Part shown: positions 1-8,232 of the stretch, piece by piece
How the letters are laid out: each line of letters opens with the position of its first letter
Position numbering within the stretch: the stretch's first letter is position 1
Assembly (NCBI RefSeq): GCF_014648075.1
Contig: NZ_BMQK01000008.1
Location: 186,001 to 250,000 of the forward strand
Direction: 5' to 3'
From: Streptomyces ruber
GTDB taxonomy: Bacteria > Actinomycetota > Actinomycetes > Streptomycetales > Streptomycetaceae
DNA: 64,000 bases
Notes under the pieces: generated by a model
Database searches by the model: none
Seen by the model: only the letters and a program-made list of their open reading frames with translations
Told to the model about the DNA's origin: nothing
Made by a program: the position numbers and the translations under genes

Positions 1-714
1 GCGCGGCATCCGGCGGCGGAAGTCGTCGGCGGTCAGGTCCTTGTCGGCGTCCGCGAAGGACCCGCTGAGGAAGCCCCGGCCGAGCGGCGAGTAGGGCACG
101 AGGGCCACGCCCAGCTCGCGGGCGGCCGGCACCACGCCCGCCTCGATGTCCCGGCTGAACAGCGACCACTCCGACTGCACGGCGGCGATGGGGTGCACGG
201 CCTGGGCGGCCCGCAGTTCGTCGCCGGTGACCTCGCTCAGCCCGAGGTGCTTCACCTTGCCCTCGCGGACCAGCTCGGCCATGGCGCCGACCGACTCCTC
301 GATCGGCACGTCCACGTTCCGGCGGTGCATGTAGTAGAGGTCGATCACGTCCACGCCGAGGCGCTTCAGGCTGGCCTCGACGGCGTCGCGGATGTAGGGC
401 GGGTCGTTGCGGATGATGCGCCGCGTCACGTCCTCCCGCGGGATCGCCATGGCGAACTTCGTGGCGATCACCACCTCGTCCCGGTGCGCCGCGAGGAACG
501 GCGCGAGGAACCGTTCGTTCTCCCCGGCGCCGTACACGTCCGCCGTGTCGTAGAGCGTGACGCCGAGTTCCAGTGCCCGCTCCAGGGTGGCCCGTGACTC
601 CTCCGCGTCCGAGGGCCCGTAGGCGAAGCTCATGCCCATGCAGCCGAGGCCCTGGACGCCGACCTCCGGGCCGGTCTCGCCCAGCCGTGTCGTCGCGATC
701 CTGTCGCCGGTCAC
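1..714 (-). CDS. Aldo/keto reductase (C-terminus outside window)
   Basis: NAD(P)H-dependent aldo/keto reductase, cytosolic; 238 residues are visible and the 3' end lies beyond the window edge. The AKR tetrad is readable as D56, Y61 (DTADVYG), K86 (ATKFA) and H130 (YYMHRRN), so the enzyme should be active. It follows the merR gene with a GTGA overlap, the GTG start sharing bases with the merR TGA stop, so the two are translationally coupled on one message. Family knowledge: this subfamily (YajO/IolS-like) reduces a broad range of aldehydes. The true substrate cannot be read from sequence. The MerR partner suggests induction by a small electrophile or drug, which is inference. Confidence 0.9.
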   Translation of the reverse strand, partial: MTGDRIATTRLGETGPEVGVQGLGCMGMSFAYGPSDAEESRATLERALELGVTLYDTADVYGAGENERFLAPFLAAHRDEVVIATKFAMAIPREDVTRRIIRNDPPYIRDAVEASLKRLGVDVIDLYYMHRRNVDVPIEESVGAMAELVREGKVKHLGLSEVTGDELRAAQAVHPIAAVQSEWSLFSRDIEAGVVPAARELGVALVPYSPLGRGFLSGSFADADKDLTADDFRRRMPR

Positions 715-1178
715 AGCACAGCTCCCTCCGACGCCAGGGCCCGCCCGGCGTCACCGTAGAAGTCGATCTTGCGGTCGAGCACGGCCAGCGTGTCCTGGAG
801 CTCGGCGATCCGGGCCCGTACGCCCTCCCGGGTCGCCTTCAGCAGCTCGAAGCGGGCGCCGTAGGTGTGGTCGCCCTCGCGGACGAGTTCCGCGTACCGC
901 ACCATGTCCGCCACCGGCATGCCGGTCAGCCGGAGCTTGCCGACGAGGCCGAGCCAGTCCAGGTCGCGGTTGCTGTAACGGCGCTGGCCGGTGTGCGAGC
1001 GGTCGATGTGCGGCATCAGCCCGATGCGCTCGTACCAGCGCAGCGTGTGCGCCGTGAGGCCGGTCAGGGCGGCGACCTCGCTGATGGTGTACCTGTCCTG
1101 GCCGTCCGGGCGCCGGTCGGCGTGGGGCGGGCCGGCACAGCTGTCGACGTGGGTGCCTGTGGTGTCCATCACCGTCAT
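711..1178 (-). CDS. MerR-family transcriptional regulator
   Basis: 155-residue MerR-type activator/repressor. The N-terminal winged HTH starts at YTISEVAALTGL and contains the signature HTLRWYERIGL, followed by the wing RRYSNRDLDWL and a long coiled-coil dimer helix. There are no metal-binding cysteine clusters, so it is more like BltR/TipA-type small-molecule sensors than CueR or MerR proper. I chose the ATG at 1178 because a -10 hexamer ends 7 bases before it, giving a leaderless transcript. It overlaps the aldo/keto reductase start (GTGA), so it probably controls its own operon. Confidence 0.9.
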   Translation of the reverse strand: MTVMDTTGTHVDSCAGPPHADRRPDGQDRYTISEVAALTGLTAHTLRWYERIGLMPHIDRSHTGQRRYSNRDLDWLGLVGKLRLTGMPVADMVRYAELVREGDHTYGARFELLKATREGVRARIAELQDTLAVLDRKIDFYGDAGRALASEGAVL

Positions 1179-1185
1179 GGCCCCC

Positions 1186-1216
1186 ACGCTAGAACCTTCG
1201 AGTGCGCTCCAGGCAA
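1186..1216 (-). promoter_or_regulatory. MerR-type promoter with 19-bp spacer, leaderless start
   Basis: Read on the minus strand: -35 TTGCCT (1216-1211), a 19-bp spacer, and -10 TAGCGT (1191-1186). Transcription would begin at or one base before the ATG at 1178. A 19-bp spacer filled by an imperfect dyad (CCTGGAG...CTCGAAGG) is the hallmark of promoters untwisted by MerR-family proteins. The hexamers and spacing are seen; control by the adjacent MerR is inference. Confidence 0.7.
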
Positions 1217-1274
1217 GCGGCAGCCGGGGAAAACGCCGGGACACGGACGGGCGGGTGTGGCTACCGTGCAGATC

Positions 1275-1763
1275 ATGACACTCGTACGCCGTGCCGGCCC
1301 AGGGGACGCGGAGGAAGTGCTGCGTCTGCGTCAGGTGATGCTCGACTCGGTCCACTCCGCCGATCCGTCCGAGCAGTCGGCGAACTGGCACGCGCTGTCC
1401 CTGCCGACGCTGCGCGCCCGGCTCGCCGAGCCGGACGGTTCCTTCGCCGCGCTCGTCGTCGACCACCCGGACCGGCCCGGCGCGCTCGCCGCGCTGGCGG
1501 CGGGCACGCTGGAGTACCGGATAGGGCGCGCGGACAATCCGCACGGCGCCGTGGGGTACGTCTTCAGCGTCGCCACCGACCCGGGGATGCGCCGCCGGGG
1601 GTACGCGCGCGCCTGCATGGAGGGGCTCCTGGTCTGGTTCCGCGAGCGGGGCGCGGTCCACGTCGACCTCAACGCCTCCGCGGAGGGCGAGCCGCTGTAC
1701 GTCTCCCTCGGCTTCGTACGCCACCCCGACCCCTCGATGCGGTTGAAGCTGTCCGGCACTTAG
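1275..1763 (+). CDS. GNAT-family N-acetyltransferase
   Basis: 162-residue cytosolic GNAT acetyltransferase. The acetyl-CoA pyrophosphate loop is visible as DPGMRRRGYARACME (motif A, Q/RxxGxG/A form), preceded by strand beta4 (GYVFSVAT) and followed by the usual YVSLGF motif B. The start is the ATG at 1275: TACCGT ends 7 bases upstream, which fits a leaderless message, and no Shine-Dalgarno sequence is present. The substrate is unknown. It is divergent from the merR/reductase pair and 10 bp upstream of a serine hydrolase gene that has its own promoter. Confidence 0.85.
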   Translation: MTLVRRAGPGDAEEVLRLRQVMLDSVHSADPSEQSANWHALSLPTLRARLAEPDGSFAALVVDHPDRPGALAALAAGTLEYRIGRADNPHGAVGYVFSVATDPGMRRRGYARACMEGLLVWFRERGAVHVDLNASAEGEPLYVSLGFVRHPDPSMRLKLSGT

Positions 1764-1773
1764 GCTCGCAGGC

Positions 1774-2595
1774 ATGTCTCTGCAGAGCCTCGCGCAGATC
1801 GAGAACTGGCCCGTCCCCACCGCCGCCGCGGCCGTCGTCCGCGCGGACGGCACCGTCGCCGGGTCGTACGGCCCGACCGGTCACCGCTTCCCGCTGGCGT
1901 CGGTGACCAAGCCGCTCGCCGCGTACGCCGTGCTGGTCGCGTACGAGGAGGGGGCGGTGGAGCTCGACGAGCCGGCCGGGCCCGAGGGCGCCACGGTCCG
2001 CCACCTGCTCGCGCACACGTCGGGCCTCGCCTTCGACGAGCACCGGGTCACCTCCGCGCCGGGTGAGCGGCGGCTGTACTCCAACGCCGGGTTCGAGCAG
2101 CTCGGGGACCACATCGCGAAGGCCACCGAGATCCCGTTCCCCGAGTACCTGCGCCAGGCGGTGCTGGAGCCGCTGGGGATGACGGCGACGACGCTCGACG
2201 GCTCGCCCGCCAAGGACGCCGTCTCGACCGTGGACGACCTGGTGCGCTTCGCCGCCGAGGTGCAGGCGCCCCGGCTGCTGGACGCGCGCACGGTCGCGGA
2301 GGCGATGACCGTCCAGTACCCGGGCACGAAGGGCGTCCTGCCGGGCTACGGCCACCAGAACCCCAACGACTGGGGCCTCGGCTTCGAGATCCGCGACGGC
2401 AAGTCCCCGCACTGGACGGGGACCTCGTCCTCGCCGCGGACCTTCGGTCACTTCGGGCAGTCGGGCACGTTCCTGTGGGTCGACCCGGTCGCGGGCGCGG
2501 CCTGCGTGGCGCTGACCGACCGGGCCTTCGGGCCGTGGGCGGTCGAGGCGTGGACACCGTTCACGGACGCGGTGCTGACCGAGCTGCGCGGCTGA
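1774..2595 (+). CDS. Serine hydrolase, beta-lactamase/DD-peptidase fold
   Basis: 273-residue class C beta-lactamase-type hydrolase. Catalytic motifs are complete: S43-V-T-K46 (SxxK), Y102-S-N104 (YxN) and H226-F-G228 (HxG in place of KTG). There is no signal peptide, so it is probably a cytosolic esterase or peptidase rather than a periplasmic beta-lactamase. A -10-like TAGGCT (1761-1766) overlaps the stop codon of the acetyltransferase and lies 7 bases before the ATG, so the gene probably has its own leaderless promoter. Its 3' end overlaps the convergent Crp-type gene by 35 bp. Confidence 0.88.
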   Translation: MSLQSLAQIENWPVPTAAAAVVRADGTVAGSYGPTGHRFPLASVTKPLAAYAVLVAYEEGAVELDEPAGPEGATVRHLLAHTSGLAFDEHRVTSAPGERRLYSNAGFEQLGDHIAKATEIPFPEYLRQAVLEPLGMTATTLDGSPAKDAVSTVDDLVRFAAEVQAPRLLDARTVAEAMTVQYPGTKGVLPGYGHQNPNDWGLGFEIRDGKSPHWTGTSSSPRTFGHFGQSGTFLWVDPVAGAACVALTDRAFGPWAVEAWTPFTDAVLTELRG

Positions 2596-3322
2596 CGTCG
2601 GCTGCCGGCGGCAGGACCGTGTCGGCGGCCTCACGGAGCACGCGGTAGCAGGTGCAGGCGTGGGACTCCAGGCCGGTACGGTCGAGCACGGTGATGACGC
2701 CGCGGCTGTAGCGGATGCAGCCGGCCCGGGCCAGGGCGCCGGCCGCCTCGCTGACGGAGGTCCTGCGGACCGCGAGCATCTGGGCCAGGAACTCCTGGGT
2801 GAGGGCGAACCGGTCGCTGTGCATGCGGTCGGCGGTCATCAGCAGCCAGCGGGCGCACCGCTGGGGTATGCGGTGGCCGCGGTTGCAGGCGGCGTTCCGG
2901 GCGAGCTGGGTGAACATGAACTGCGTGTAGCGCTGCAGCACCTGCTGCAGCGCCCCGTCCAGCACGCCGATCTCGTGCCGGAAGCGGTCGGCGTCCATGC
3001 GCAGTCCCCAGCCGGCCACCTGGCACACCGCGCGTTCGGTCGGCGCGGTGACCCCCAGGAAGGCGGAGAGCCCGACCATGCCCTCGTCGCCGACGGTGGC
3101 GACCTCGACGGTCCCCCCGTCCAGGTCGGCCAGGATGCTGAACACCGCCCGCAGCGGGAACAGGACGGCTTCGACGGGGCGGCCGGGCCGGTGGACCACT
3201 TCCCTGATCTGTGTGCGGACCGGTTCCAGGTCGTGCCGCAGTCGCTGCCGTTCGGCCTCCGGCAGGGCCGCGAGGACGCGGTTGCCGCGCGGGTCGTGGC
3301 GATCGGCAGCGGGGGCCGTCAT
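2561..3322 (-). CDS. Crp/Fnr-family transcriptional regulator
   Basis: 253-residue regulator. An N-terminal cyclic-nucleotide-binding-like beta-barrel (about residues 20-135) lacks the conserved phosphate-binding arginine cassette of true cAMP receptors. The C-terminal winged HTH is clear (RFALTQEFLAQMLAVRR then TSVSEAAGALARAGCI). These 'Crp with degenerate sensor' proteins are common in environmental bacteria. The ATG at 3322 shares an ATGA overlap with the upstream CheB-like gene, so the two are translated together. The ligand is unknown. The convergent overlap with the serine hydrolase could allow antisense effects. Confidence 0.85.
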   Translation of the reverse strand: MTAPAADRHDPRGNRVLAALPEAERQRLRHDLEPVRTQIREVVHRPGRPVEAVLFPLRAVFSILADLDGGTVEVATVGDEGMVGLSAFLGVTAPTERAVCQVAGWGLRMDADRFRHEIGVLDGALQQVLQRYTQFMFTQLARNAACNRGHRIPQRCARWLLMTADRMHSDRFALTQEFLAQMLAVRRTSVSEAAGALARAGCIRYSRGVITVLDRTGLESHACTCYRVLREAADTVLPPAADVSRAARSAPRP

Positions 3323-3996
3323 GACGCGTCCTCCTCGACCGCCGTGTCGGCGGCCGCGGGCGGGATCACCGCCGCCCAGGGCGGCAGCGAGACCCTCATC
3401 AGGCCGGCGGCGCCCGGCACCATCACCAGGCCGACCAGTGCGTGCGCCAGTACCGGCAGGGGCAGTACGAAGTCGACGCAGCCGGTGGCCGTGGCCGCGC
3501 TCGGCATGCCGGAGGCCTTGGCCGTGGCGGTGTCCTGGGCCAGCACCCGTCCCCCCGCGCCCCGGACGTGCCGCGTCCCCAGGGCACCGTCGTCCAGTTG
3601 GCCGGTGAGGACGGCGGCGAGGAGCCGGGGGCCGAAGGCGGCGGCGGCCGAGGCGAGGACCGCGTCCGCGACCCGGCGGCTGTCGCCGTGGTGCAGCAGC
3701 ACGTCCCCGGCGGAGGTGAAGGCCGCCCGGCGCCCGGCCGGGACCACGTGCACCTGGCCGGCCGTCAGCAGGTCCCCGTGGCGCAGCAACCGCACCGGGA
3801 GCGTCGAGTAGAAGTCCAGCACCTCGACGAACTGGTCGGACTCCCGTACAGGACGGTGCTGGACCACGATCAGGGCGGCCGGGAACGTCCTGGGAAGCGA
3901 CGCCAGCAGCTCGCAGTACGCCGTCACACCACCCAGCGACGCGACCAGACAGACCACGTCGAAGGCGGCTTCGGCCCTTCGCACGGTACCGGGCAC
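3319..3996 (-). CDS. Stand-alone CheB-like methylesterase domain protein
   Basis: 225-residue protein matching only the catalytic domain of chemotaxis methylesterase CheB, without a receiver domain. Visible are the nucleophile region VASLGGVTAY, the histidine motif VVQHRP and a modified aspartate motif LTGQLDDGALG (family form TGMGxDGA). Streptomyces is non-motile, so a chemotaxis role is unlikely; such domains next to sensory or regulatory genes are known in soil bacteria. A -10-like TAGGCT (4008-4003) lies 6 bases before the GTG start, again a leaderless arrangement. Coupled (ATGA) to the Crp-type regulator downstream. Confidence 0.75.
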   Translation of the reverse strand: MPGTVRRAEAAFDVVCLVASLGGVTAYCELLASLPRTFPAALIVVQHRPVRESDQFVEVLDFYSTLPVRLLRHGDLLTAGQVHVVPAGRRAAFTSAGDVLLHHGDSRRVADAVLASAAAAFGPRLLAAVLTGQLDDGALGTRHVRGAGGRVLAQDTATAKASGMPSAATATGCVDFVLPLPVLAHALVGLVMVPGAAGLMRVSLPPWAAVIPPAAADTAVEEDAS

Positions 3997-4062
3997 AGCG
4001 CCAGCCTATTGCCCGCCACCGGACAGAGGAACTCCCCGGCGCGAGGCGCCGGCGGACGCGGT

Positions 4063-4728
4063 TCAGTCCCCCGTCATCTCCCACAGCAGCACCTCGGCCG
4101 GCCCGGCGTCCGCCGCCGCCTCCAGCCGCACGTCCCGCTCGTCCGTGAGCCGGGCCGCGTCCCCCGGACCCAGCCCCTCCTCACCGCAGCGCACTCGTCC
4201 CCGTACGACGTGGACGTACACGTACGGCGCTCCCGGCACCGTCGTGCGCTCCCCCGCGTCCAGCCGCCGTACGCGCAGGGTCGCGCCCGCCTCCGGGACC
4301 GGGTACGGCGCGGAGTCGGCGAGGGAGCGGACGACCCCGTAGGCGGGGTCGCCGCCGGGCTCGCGGGGTGCCAGCCACATCTGGACGAAGGTCAGGGGCG
4401 CGTCGCCGTCGTTGCGTTCGACGTGGCGGACCCCGCCGCCCGCGCTGAGGCGCTGCACGTCCCCGGGGCGGACCCGCGTCTCGCGGCCCGTCGAGTCGCG
4501 GTGGGTGAGCTCGCCCTCGACCACCCACGTCACGATCTCGGTGTGGCTGTGCGGGTGCTCGTCGAAGCCCGCGCCGGGGGCGAGCCGTTCCTCGTTGCAG
4601 GCGAGGATGGCGCCGAAGCGGAGATTGTCCGGATCGTAGTGGGGGCCGAACGAGAAGGCGTGCCGGGACTCGATCCCGGCCGCCGGGTCGCCTCCCGGGT
4701 AGCGCTCGGCGGCGCGCCGTACGTCCAT
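4063..4728 (-). CDS. Pirin-family bicupin protein
   Basis: 221-residue pirin-like protein with two cupin barrels. The first holds the metal ligands in DEHPHSHTEIVTWVVEGEL (two or three His, one Glu) and the RPGDVQ turn. The C-terminal barrel has no complete metal site. Bacterial pirins are reported as quercetinases or as modulators of pyruvate dehydrogenase and beta-oxidation; which applies here is not readable. The ATG at 4728 has a GGAG ribosome site 6 bases upstream. It is divergent from fasR across a 35-bp palindrome, so the two may share control. Confidence 0.88.
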   Translation of the reverse strand: MDVRRAAERYPGGDPAAGIESRHAFSFGPHYDPDNLRFGAILACNEERLAPGAGFDEHPHSHTEIVTWVVEGELTHRDSTGRETRVRPGDVQRLSAGGGVRHVERNDGDAPLTFVQMWLAPREPGGDPAYGVVRSLADSAPYPVPEAGATLRVRRLDAGERTTVPGAPYVYVHVVRGRVRCGEEGLGPGDAARLTDERDVRLEAAADAGPAEVLLWEMTGD

Positions 4729-4768
4729 CACGGGCTCCACGGTAGTCCGTCCACGCGGTCGCGCCCCC

Positions 4769-4803
4769 GGTCGCGGGCGGGCTCCCGGAGCCCGCCCGCG
4801 ACC
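4769..4803. repeat. 35-bp palindrome between pirin and fasR
   Basis: A near-perfect inverted repeat: left arm 4769-4783, five central bases (CCCGG), right arm 4789-4803, all 15 arm positions complementary and the symmetry continuing into the centre. It sits upstream of both divergent genes, so it is not a terminator for either. It could be an operator, a cruciform or a leader hairpin. Confidence 0.75.
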
Positions 4804-4845
4804 CGGCTCCGCACACCGCCGTCCGGATGAGGCAGTCTTGTCCCC

Positions 4846-6066
4846 GTGCCCGAACCCGTAGCCGGCTCCTCCGGACCCCCTCCGCGCGACGCCCGCCCGT
4901 ACGACGCCCATCCGCACACCGGAACGCTGAAGCGGCTGGAGAAGTCGTCCGGACGCCTCGCCGCGCAGGCCATCGCGCGCATGGACGAGACGCTGCCGTG
5001 GTACCGGGCGATGCCTCCCGAGAACCGGTCGTGGATCGGGCTGGTCGCCCAGGCGGGCATCGCCGCCTTCACGGAGTGGTTCCGGCATCCGGACGCCCCG
5101 CAGGCCATCTCCACCGACGTCTTCGGGACCGCCCCGCGCGAGCTGACCCGGGCCATCACCCTGCGGCAGACCGTCGAGATGGTGCGCACCACCATCGAGG
5201 TGATGGAGAGCGCCATCGACGAGGTGGCGGCGCCCGGCGACGAGTCGGTGCTGCGCGAGGCGCTGCTGGTGTACGCCCGCGAGATCGCCTTCGCCACGGC
5301 CCAGGTGTACGCACAGGCCGCCGAGGCACGCGGTGCCTGGGACGCCCGCCTGGAGTCGCTGGTGGTGAACGCCGTGCTGTCCGGCGAGGCCGACGAGGGG
5401 GCCGTGTCCCGGGCCGCCGCGCTCGGCTGGAACTCGCCGGACAACGTGTGCGTCGTCCTCGGCACCGCGCCCGACGGCGACAGCGAGCTGACCGTGGAGG
5501 CGATCCGCCGGGCCGCCCGGCACGCCAAGCTCCAGGTGCTCACCGGGGTGCTGGGCAACCGCCTCGTCGTCATCGCGGGCGGCAGCCAGGATCCGCTGCA
5601 GGTGGCGAAGTCGCTGATCGGGCCGTATGCGGCGGGGCCCGTGGTGGCCGGGCCGATCGTGCCCGACCTGCTGGCGGCGACCCGCTCGGCGCAGGCCGCG
5701 GCGGCCGGGCTGAAGGCGTGCTCCGCGTGGCAGGACGCGCCCCGTCCGGTTCTGGCGGACGATCTCCTTCCGGAGCGTGCGATCGCCGGTGACCCGAGCG
5801 CTCGCGAGCAGTTGGTGGAGGAGATCTACAGACCGCTGGAGGAGGCCGGTTCGGCACTGCTGGAGACTCTCAGCGTTTATCTTGAACAAGCGTCCAGTTT
5901 GGAGGGGGCGGCACGAATGTTGTTCGTCCACCCCAATACCGTGCGCTACCGGCTTCGACGTGTGACAGACGTCACCGGCTGGTCGCCCTCCGATGTGCGT
6001 TCCGCGTTCACGCTGCGGATCGCGCTGATCCTGGGACGCCTGGTCGATGGAGATCCTCAGTCCTAG
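4846..6066 (+). CDS. fasR: FasR, PucR-type activator of fatty-acid synthesis
   Basis: 406-residue regulator of the PucR/CdaR family, directly upstream of fabD as in other streptomycetes, where FasR activates the fabDHPF operon (established knowledge). The C-terminal PucR HTH is visible (EGAARMLFVHPNTVRYRLRRV) followed by the usual FTLRIALILGR helix. The middle holds the GGDEF-like/UBA-like segment typical of the family. The GTG at 4846 has CAGTCT 7 bases upstream and no ribosome site, which suggests leaderless translation. An inverted repeat immediately follows its stop codon, in front of fabD. Confidence 0.9.
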   Translation: MPEPVAGSSGPPPRDARPYDAHPHTGTLKRLEKSSGRLAAQAIARMDETLPWYRAMPPENRSWIGLVAQAGIAAFTEWFRHPDAPQAISTDVFGTAPRELTRAITLRQTVEMVRTTIEVMESAIDEVAAPGDESVLREALLVYAREIAFATAQVYAQAAEARGAWDARLESLVVNAVLSGEADEGAVSRAAALGWNSPDNVCVVLGTAPDGDSELTVEAIRRAARHAKLQVLTGVLGNRLVVIAGGSQDPLQVAKSLIGPYAAGPVVAGPIVPDLLAATRSAQAAAAGLKACSAWQDAPRPVLADDLLPERAIAGDPSAREQLVEEIYRPLEEAGSALLETLSVYLEQASSLEGAARMLFVHPNTVRYRLRRVTDVTGWSPSDVRSAFTLRIALILGRLVDGDPQS

Positions 6067-6091
6067 CGTTTTGTCGAAGGCCCACAAAACG
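6067..6091. promoter_or_regulatory. Inverted repeat upstream of fabD, candidate FasR operator
   Basis: Perfect 8-bp inverted repeat CGTTTTGT (6067-6074) and ACAAAACG (6084-6091) separated by 9 bp, starting one base after the fasR stop and about 65 bp before the fabD start. AT-rich arms are conspicuous in this DNA. It has no following T-run, so a terminator is less likely than a protein-binding site. Assignment to FasR is inference from position. Confidence 0.6.
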
Positions 6092-6155
6092 GTTCCATGT
6101 TCTTCGTCCCTGTCCTCACGGGCGGCTCCGGCCGTCCCCAAGAGAGAGTGTGAGA

Positions 6156-7103
6156 GTGCTCGTACTCGTCGCTCCCGGCCAGGGCGCCCAGACGCCCGGC
6201 TTCCTGACTCCCTGGCTCGATCTCCCAGAAGCCGCCGACCGCCTCGGCGCGTGGTCGGACGCCATCGGGCTGGACCTGACCCACTACGGCACACAGGCCG
6301 ACGCCGACGCCATCCGTGACACCGCCGTGGCGCAGCCGCTGCTGGTCGCGGCCGGCCTGCTGTCCGCCGCGGCACTCGGTGACATCTCCGGGCTCGCCCC
6401 CGGCGCGGTCGCCGGTCACAGCGTCGGCGAGATCACCGCCGCCGCGCTCGCGGGCGTCCTCGACGACACGGCCGCGCTGACCCTGGTGCGCAAGCGGGGC
6501 CTGGCGATGGCCGAGGCCGCGGCCGTCACCGAGACCGGCATGTCGGCGCTGCTCGGCGGCGACCCGGAGACGACCGTCCCGCACCTGGAGGCGCTGGGCC
6601 TCACCCCGGCGAACGTGAACGGCGCGGGCCAGATCGTGGCAGCGGGTACCCTTGAGCAGCTGGCCGCCCTGGCGGCGGACAAGCCCGAGGGCGTACGCCG
6701 TGTGGTGCCGCTCAAGGTGGCGGGCGCCTTCCACACGCGGCACATGGCCCCCGCCGTGGACGCGCTGGCCGAGGCCGCGAAGGAGCTGACCCCGGCCGAC
6801 CCCGCCGTGCGCTACGTGTCGAACAAGGACGGCCAGGCCGTCGCCACGGGTACCGAGGTGCTGTCCCGGCTGGTCGGGCAGGTCGCCAACCCGGTGCGCT
6901 GGGACCTGTGCATGGAGACCTTCAAGGAGCTCGGGGTGACCGCGCTCGTCGAGCTGTGCCCCGGCGGTACGCTCACCGGTCTCGCCAAGCGCGCCCTGCC
7001 CGGAGTGAAGACCGTGGCCCTCAAGACCCCCGAAGACCTCGACGCCGCCCGCGAGCTGATCGCAGAGGCGTCGACACCTGCCGCTGACGCGGCGGGCGCC
7101 TGA
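6156..7103 (+). CDS. fabD: Malonyl-CoA:ACP transacylase FabD
   Basis: 315-residue malonyltransferase that moves malonyl from CoA to acyl carrier protein, feeding both fatty-acid and polyketide synthases. The nucleophile elbow is G87-H-S89-V-G and the catalytic histidine is H193 (AGAFHTRHM). The N-terminus (LVLVAPGQGAQTPGFL) matches the solved S. coelicolor enzyme, so I use the GTG at 6156; a GTG at 6150 is in frame. A GAGAG stretch just upstream is the only ribosome-site candidate. First gene of the fabD-fabH-acpP-fabF operon. Confidence 0.95.
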   Translation: MLVLVAPGQGAQTPGFLTPWLDLPEAADRLGAWSDAIGLDLTHYGTQADADAIRDTAVAQPLLVAAGLLSAAALGDISGLAPGAVAGHSVGEITAAALAGVLDDTAALTLVRKRGLAMAEAAAVTETGMSALLGGDPETTVPHLEALGLTPANVNGAGQIVAAGTLEQLAALAADKPEGVRRVVPLKVAGAFHTRHMAPAVDALAEAAKELTPADPAVRYVSNKDGQAVATGTEVLSRLVGQVANPVRWDLCMETFKELGVTALVELCPGGTLTGLAKRALPGVKTVALKTPEDLDAARELIAEASTPAADAAGA

Positions 7104-7119
7104 CAAGGAGCCCGAGAGC

Positions 7120-8151
7120 ATGTCGAAGATCAGGCCCAGCAAGGGCGCCCCGTACGCGCGCATCCTCGGTGTCGGCGGCTACCGCCCGACCCGGGTGGTG
7201 CCCAACGAGGTGATCCTGGAGAAGATCGACTCGTCCGACGAGTGGATCCGCTCCCGCTCCGGCATCGAGACGCGGCACTGGGCCTCCCCCGAGGAGACCG
7301 TCGCCGCGATGTCGATCGAGGCGTCCGGCAAGGCCATCGCGGCCGCCGGCATCACGGCCGAGCAGATCGGCGCGGTCGTCGTCGCGACCGTCTCGCACTT
7401 CAGCCAGACCCCGGCCGTCGCCACCGAGATCGCGGACAAGCTCGGCACGGACAGGGCCGCCGCGTTCGACGTGTCGGCGGGCTGCGCGGGCTTCGGCTAC
7501 GGGCTGACGCTCGCCAAGGGCATGGTCACCGAGGGCTCCGCCGAGTACGTGCTCGTCATCGGCGTGGAGCGGCTCAGCGACCTGACCGACCTGGAGGACC
7601 GGGCCACGGCCTTCCTCTTCGGCGACGGCGCCGGCGCGGTCGTGGTCGGCCCCTCCGACGAGCCGCACATCGGCCCGACGGTCTGGGGCTCCGAGGGCGA
7701 CAAGGCCGAGACGATCAAGCAGACGATCCCGTGGAACGAATACCGGATCGGCGACCTCGGCTCACTGCCGCTGGACAGCGCCGGCAACGTCAAGTTCCCC
7801 GCGATCACGCAGGAGGGCCAGGCGGTGTTCCGCTGGGCCGTGTTCGAGATGGCGAAGGTCGCCCAGCAGGCGCTGGACGCGGCCGGGATCACCCCGGACG
7901 ACCTGGACGTCTTCATCCCGCACCAGGCCAACGTGCGGATCATCGACTCGATGGTGAAGACTCTCAAGCTGCCGGAGCACGTCACGGTCGCCCGTGACAT
8001 CCGCACCACCGGCAACACCTCGGCCGCCTCGATCCCGCTCGCGATGGAGCGGCTCCTGGCGTCCGGCGAGGCGAAGAGCGGCGACACCGCGCTCGTCATC
8101 GGCTTCGGGGCGGGTCTCGTGTACGCAGCGACGGTCGTTACCCTCCCCTAG
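7120..8151 (+). CDS. fabH: Beta-ketoacyl-ACP synthase III FabH
   Basis: 343-residue initiating condensing enzyme, joining a short (often branched) acyl-CoA primer to malonyl-ACP. The catalytic triad is intact: C122 (SAGCAGF), H268 (IPHQAN) and N299 (TTGNTSAAS). Length and thiolase fold are normal for the family. The ATG lies 16 bp after fabD with an AAGGAG ribosome site. Streptomycete FabH prefers branched primers, setting iso/anteiso membrane lipids (established knowledge). Confidence 0.97.
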   Translation: MSKIRPSKGAPYARILGVGGYRPTRVVPNEVILEKIDSSDEWIRSRSGIETRHWASPEETVAAMSIEASGKAIAAAGITAEQIGAVVVATVSHFSQTPAVATEIADKLGTDRAAAFDVSAGCAGFGYGLTLAKGMVTEGSAEYVLVIGVERLSDLTDLEDRATAFLFGDGAGAVVVGPSDEPHIGPTVWGSEGDKAETIKQTIPWNEYRIGDLGSLPLDSAGNVKFPAITQEGQAVFRWAVFEMAKVAQQALDAAGITPDDLDVFIPHQANVRIIDSMVKTLKLPEHVTVARDIRTTGNTSAASIPLAMERLLASGEAKSGDTALVIGFGAGLVYAATVVTLP

Positions 8152-8232
8152 GCACTCCGTGCCGGACCACGCTTCACGGTCCGGCACGGGAACCACCGCC
8201 ATACCCCCTGACAACAACGAAGGAGCGCCCAC

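Noticed and set aside
6067..6091. Intrinsic terminator after fasR
   Set aside because: No T-run follows and the arms are AT-rich; an operator is the better reading, although read-through control cannot be excluded.
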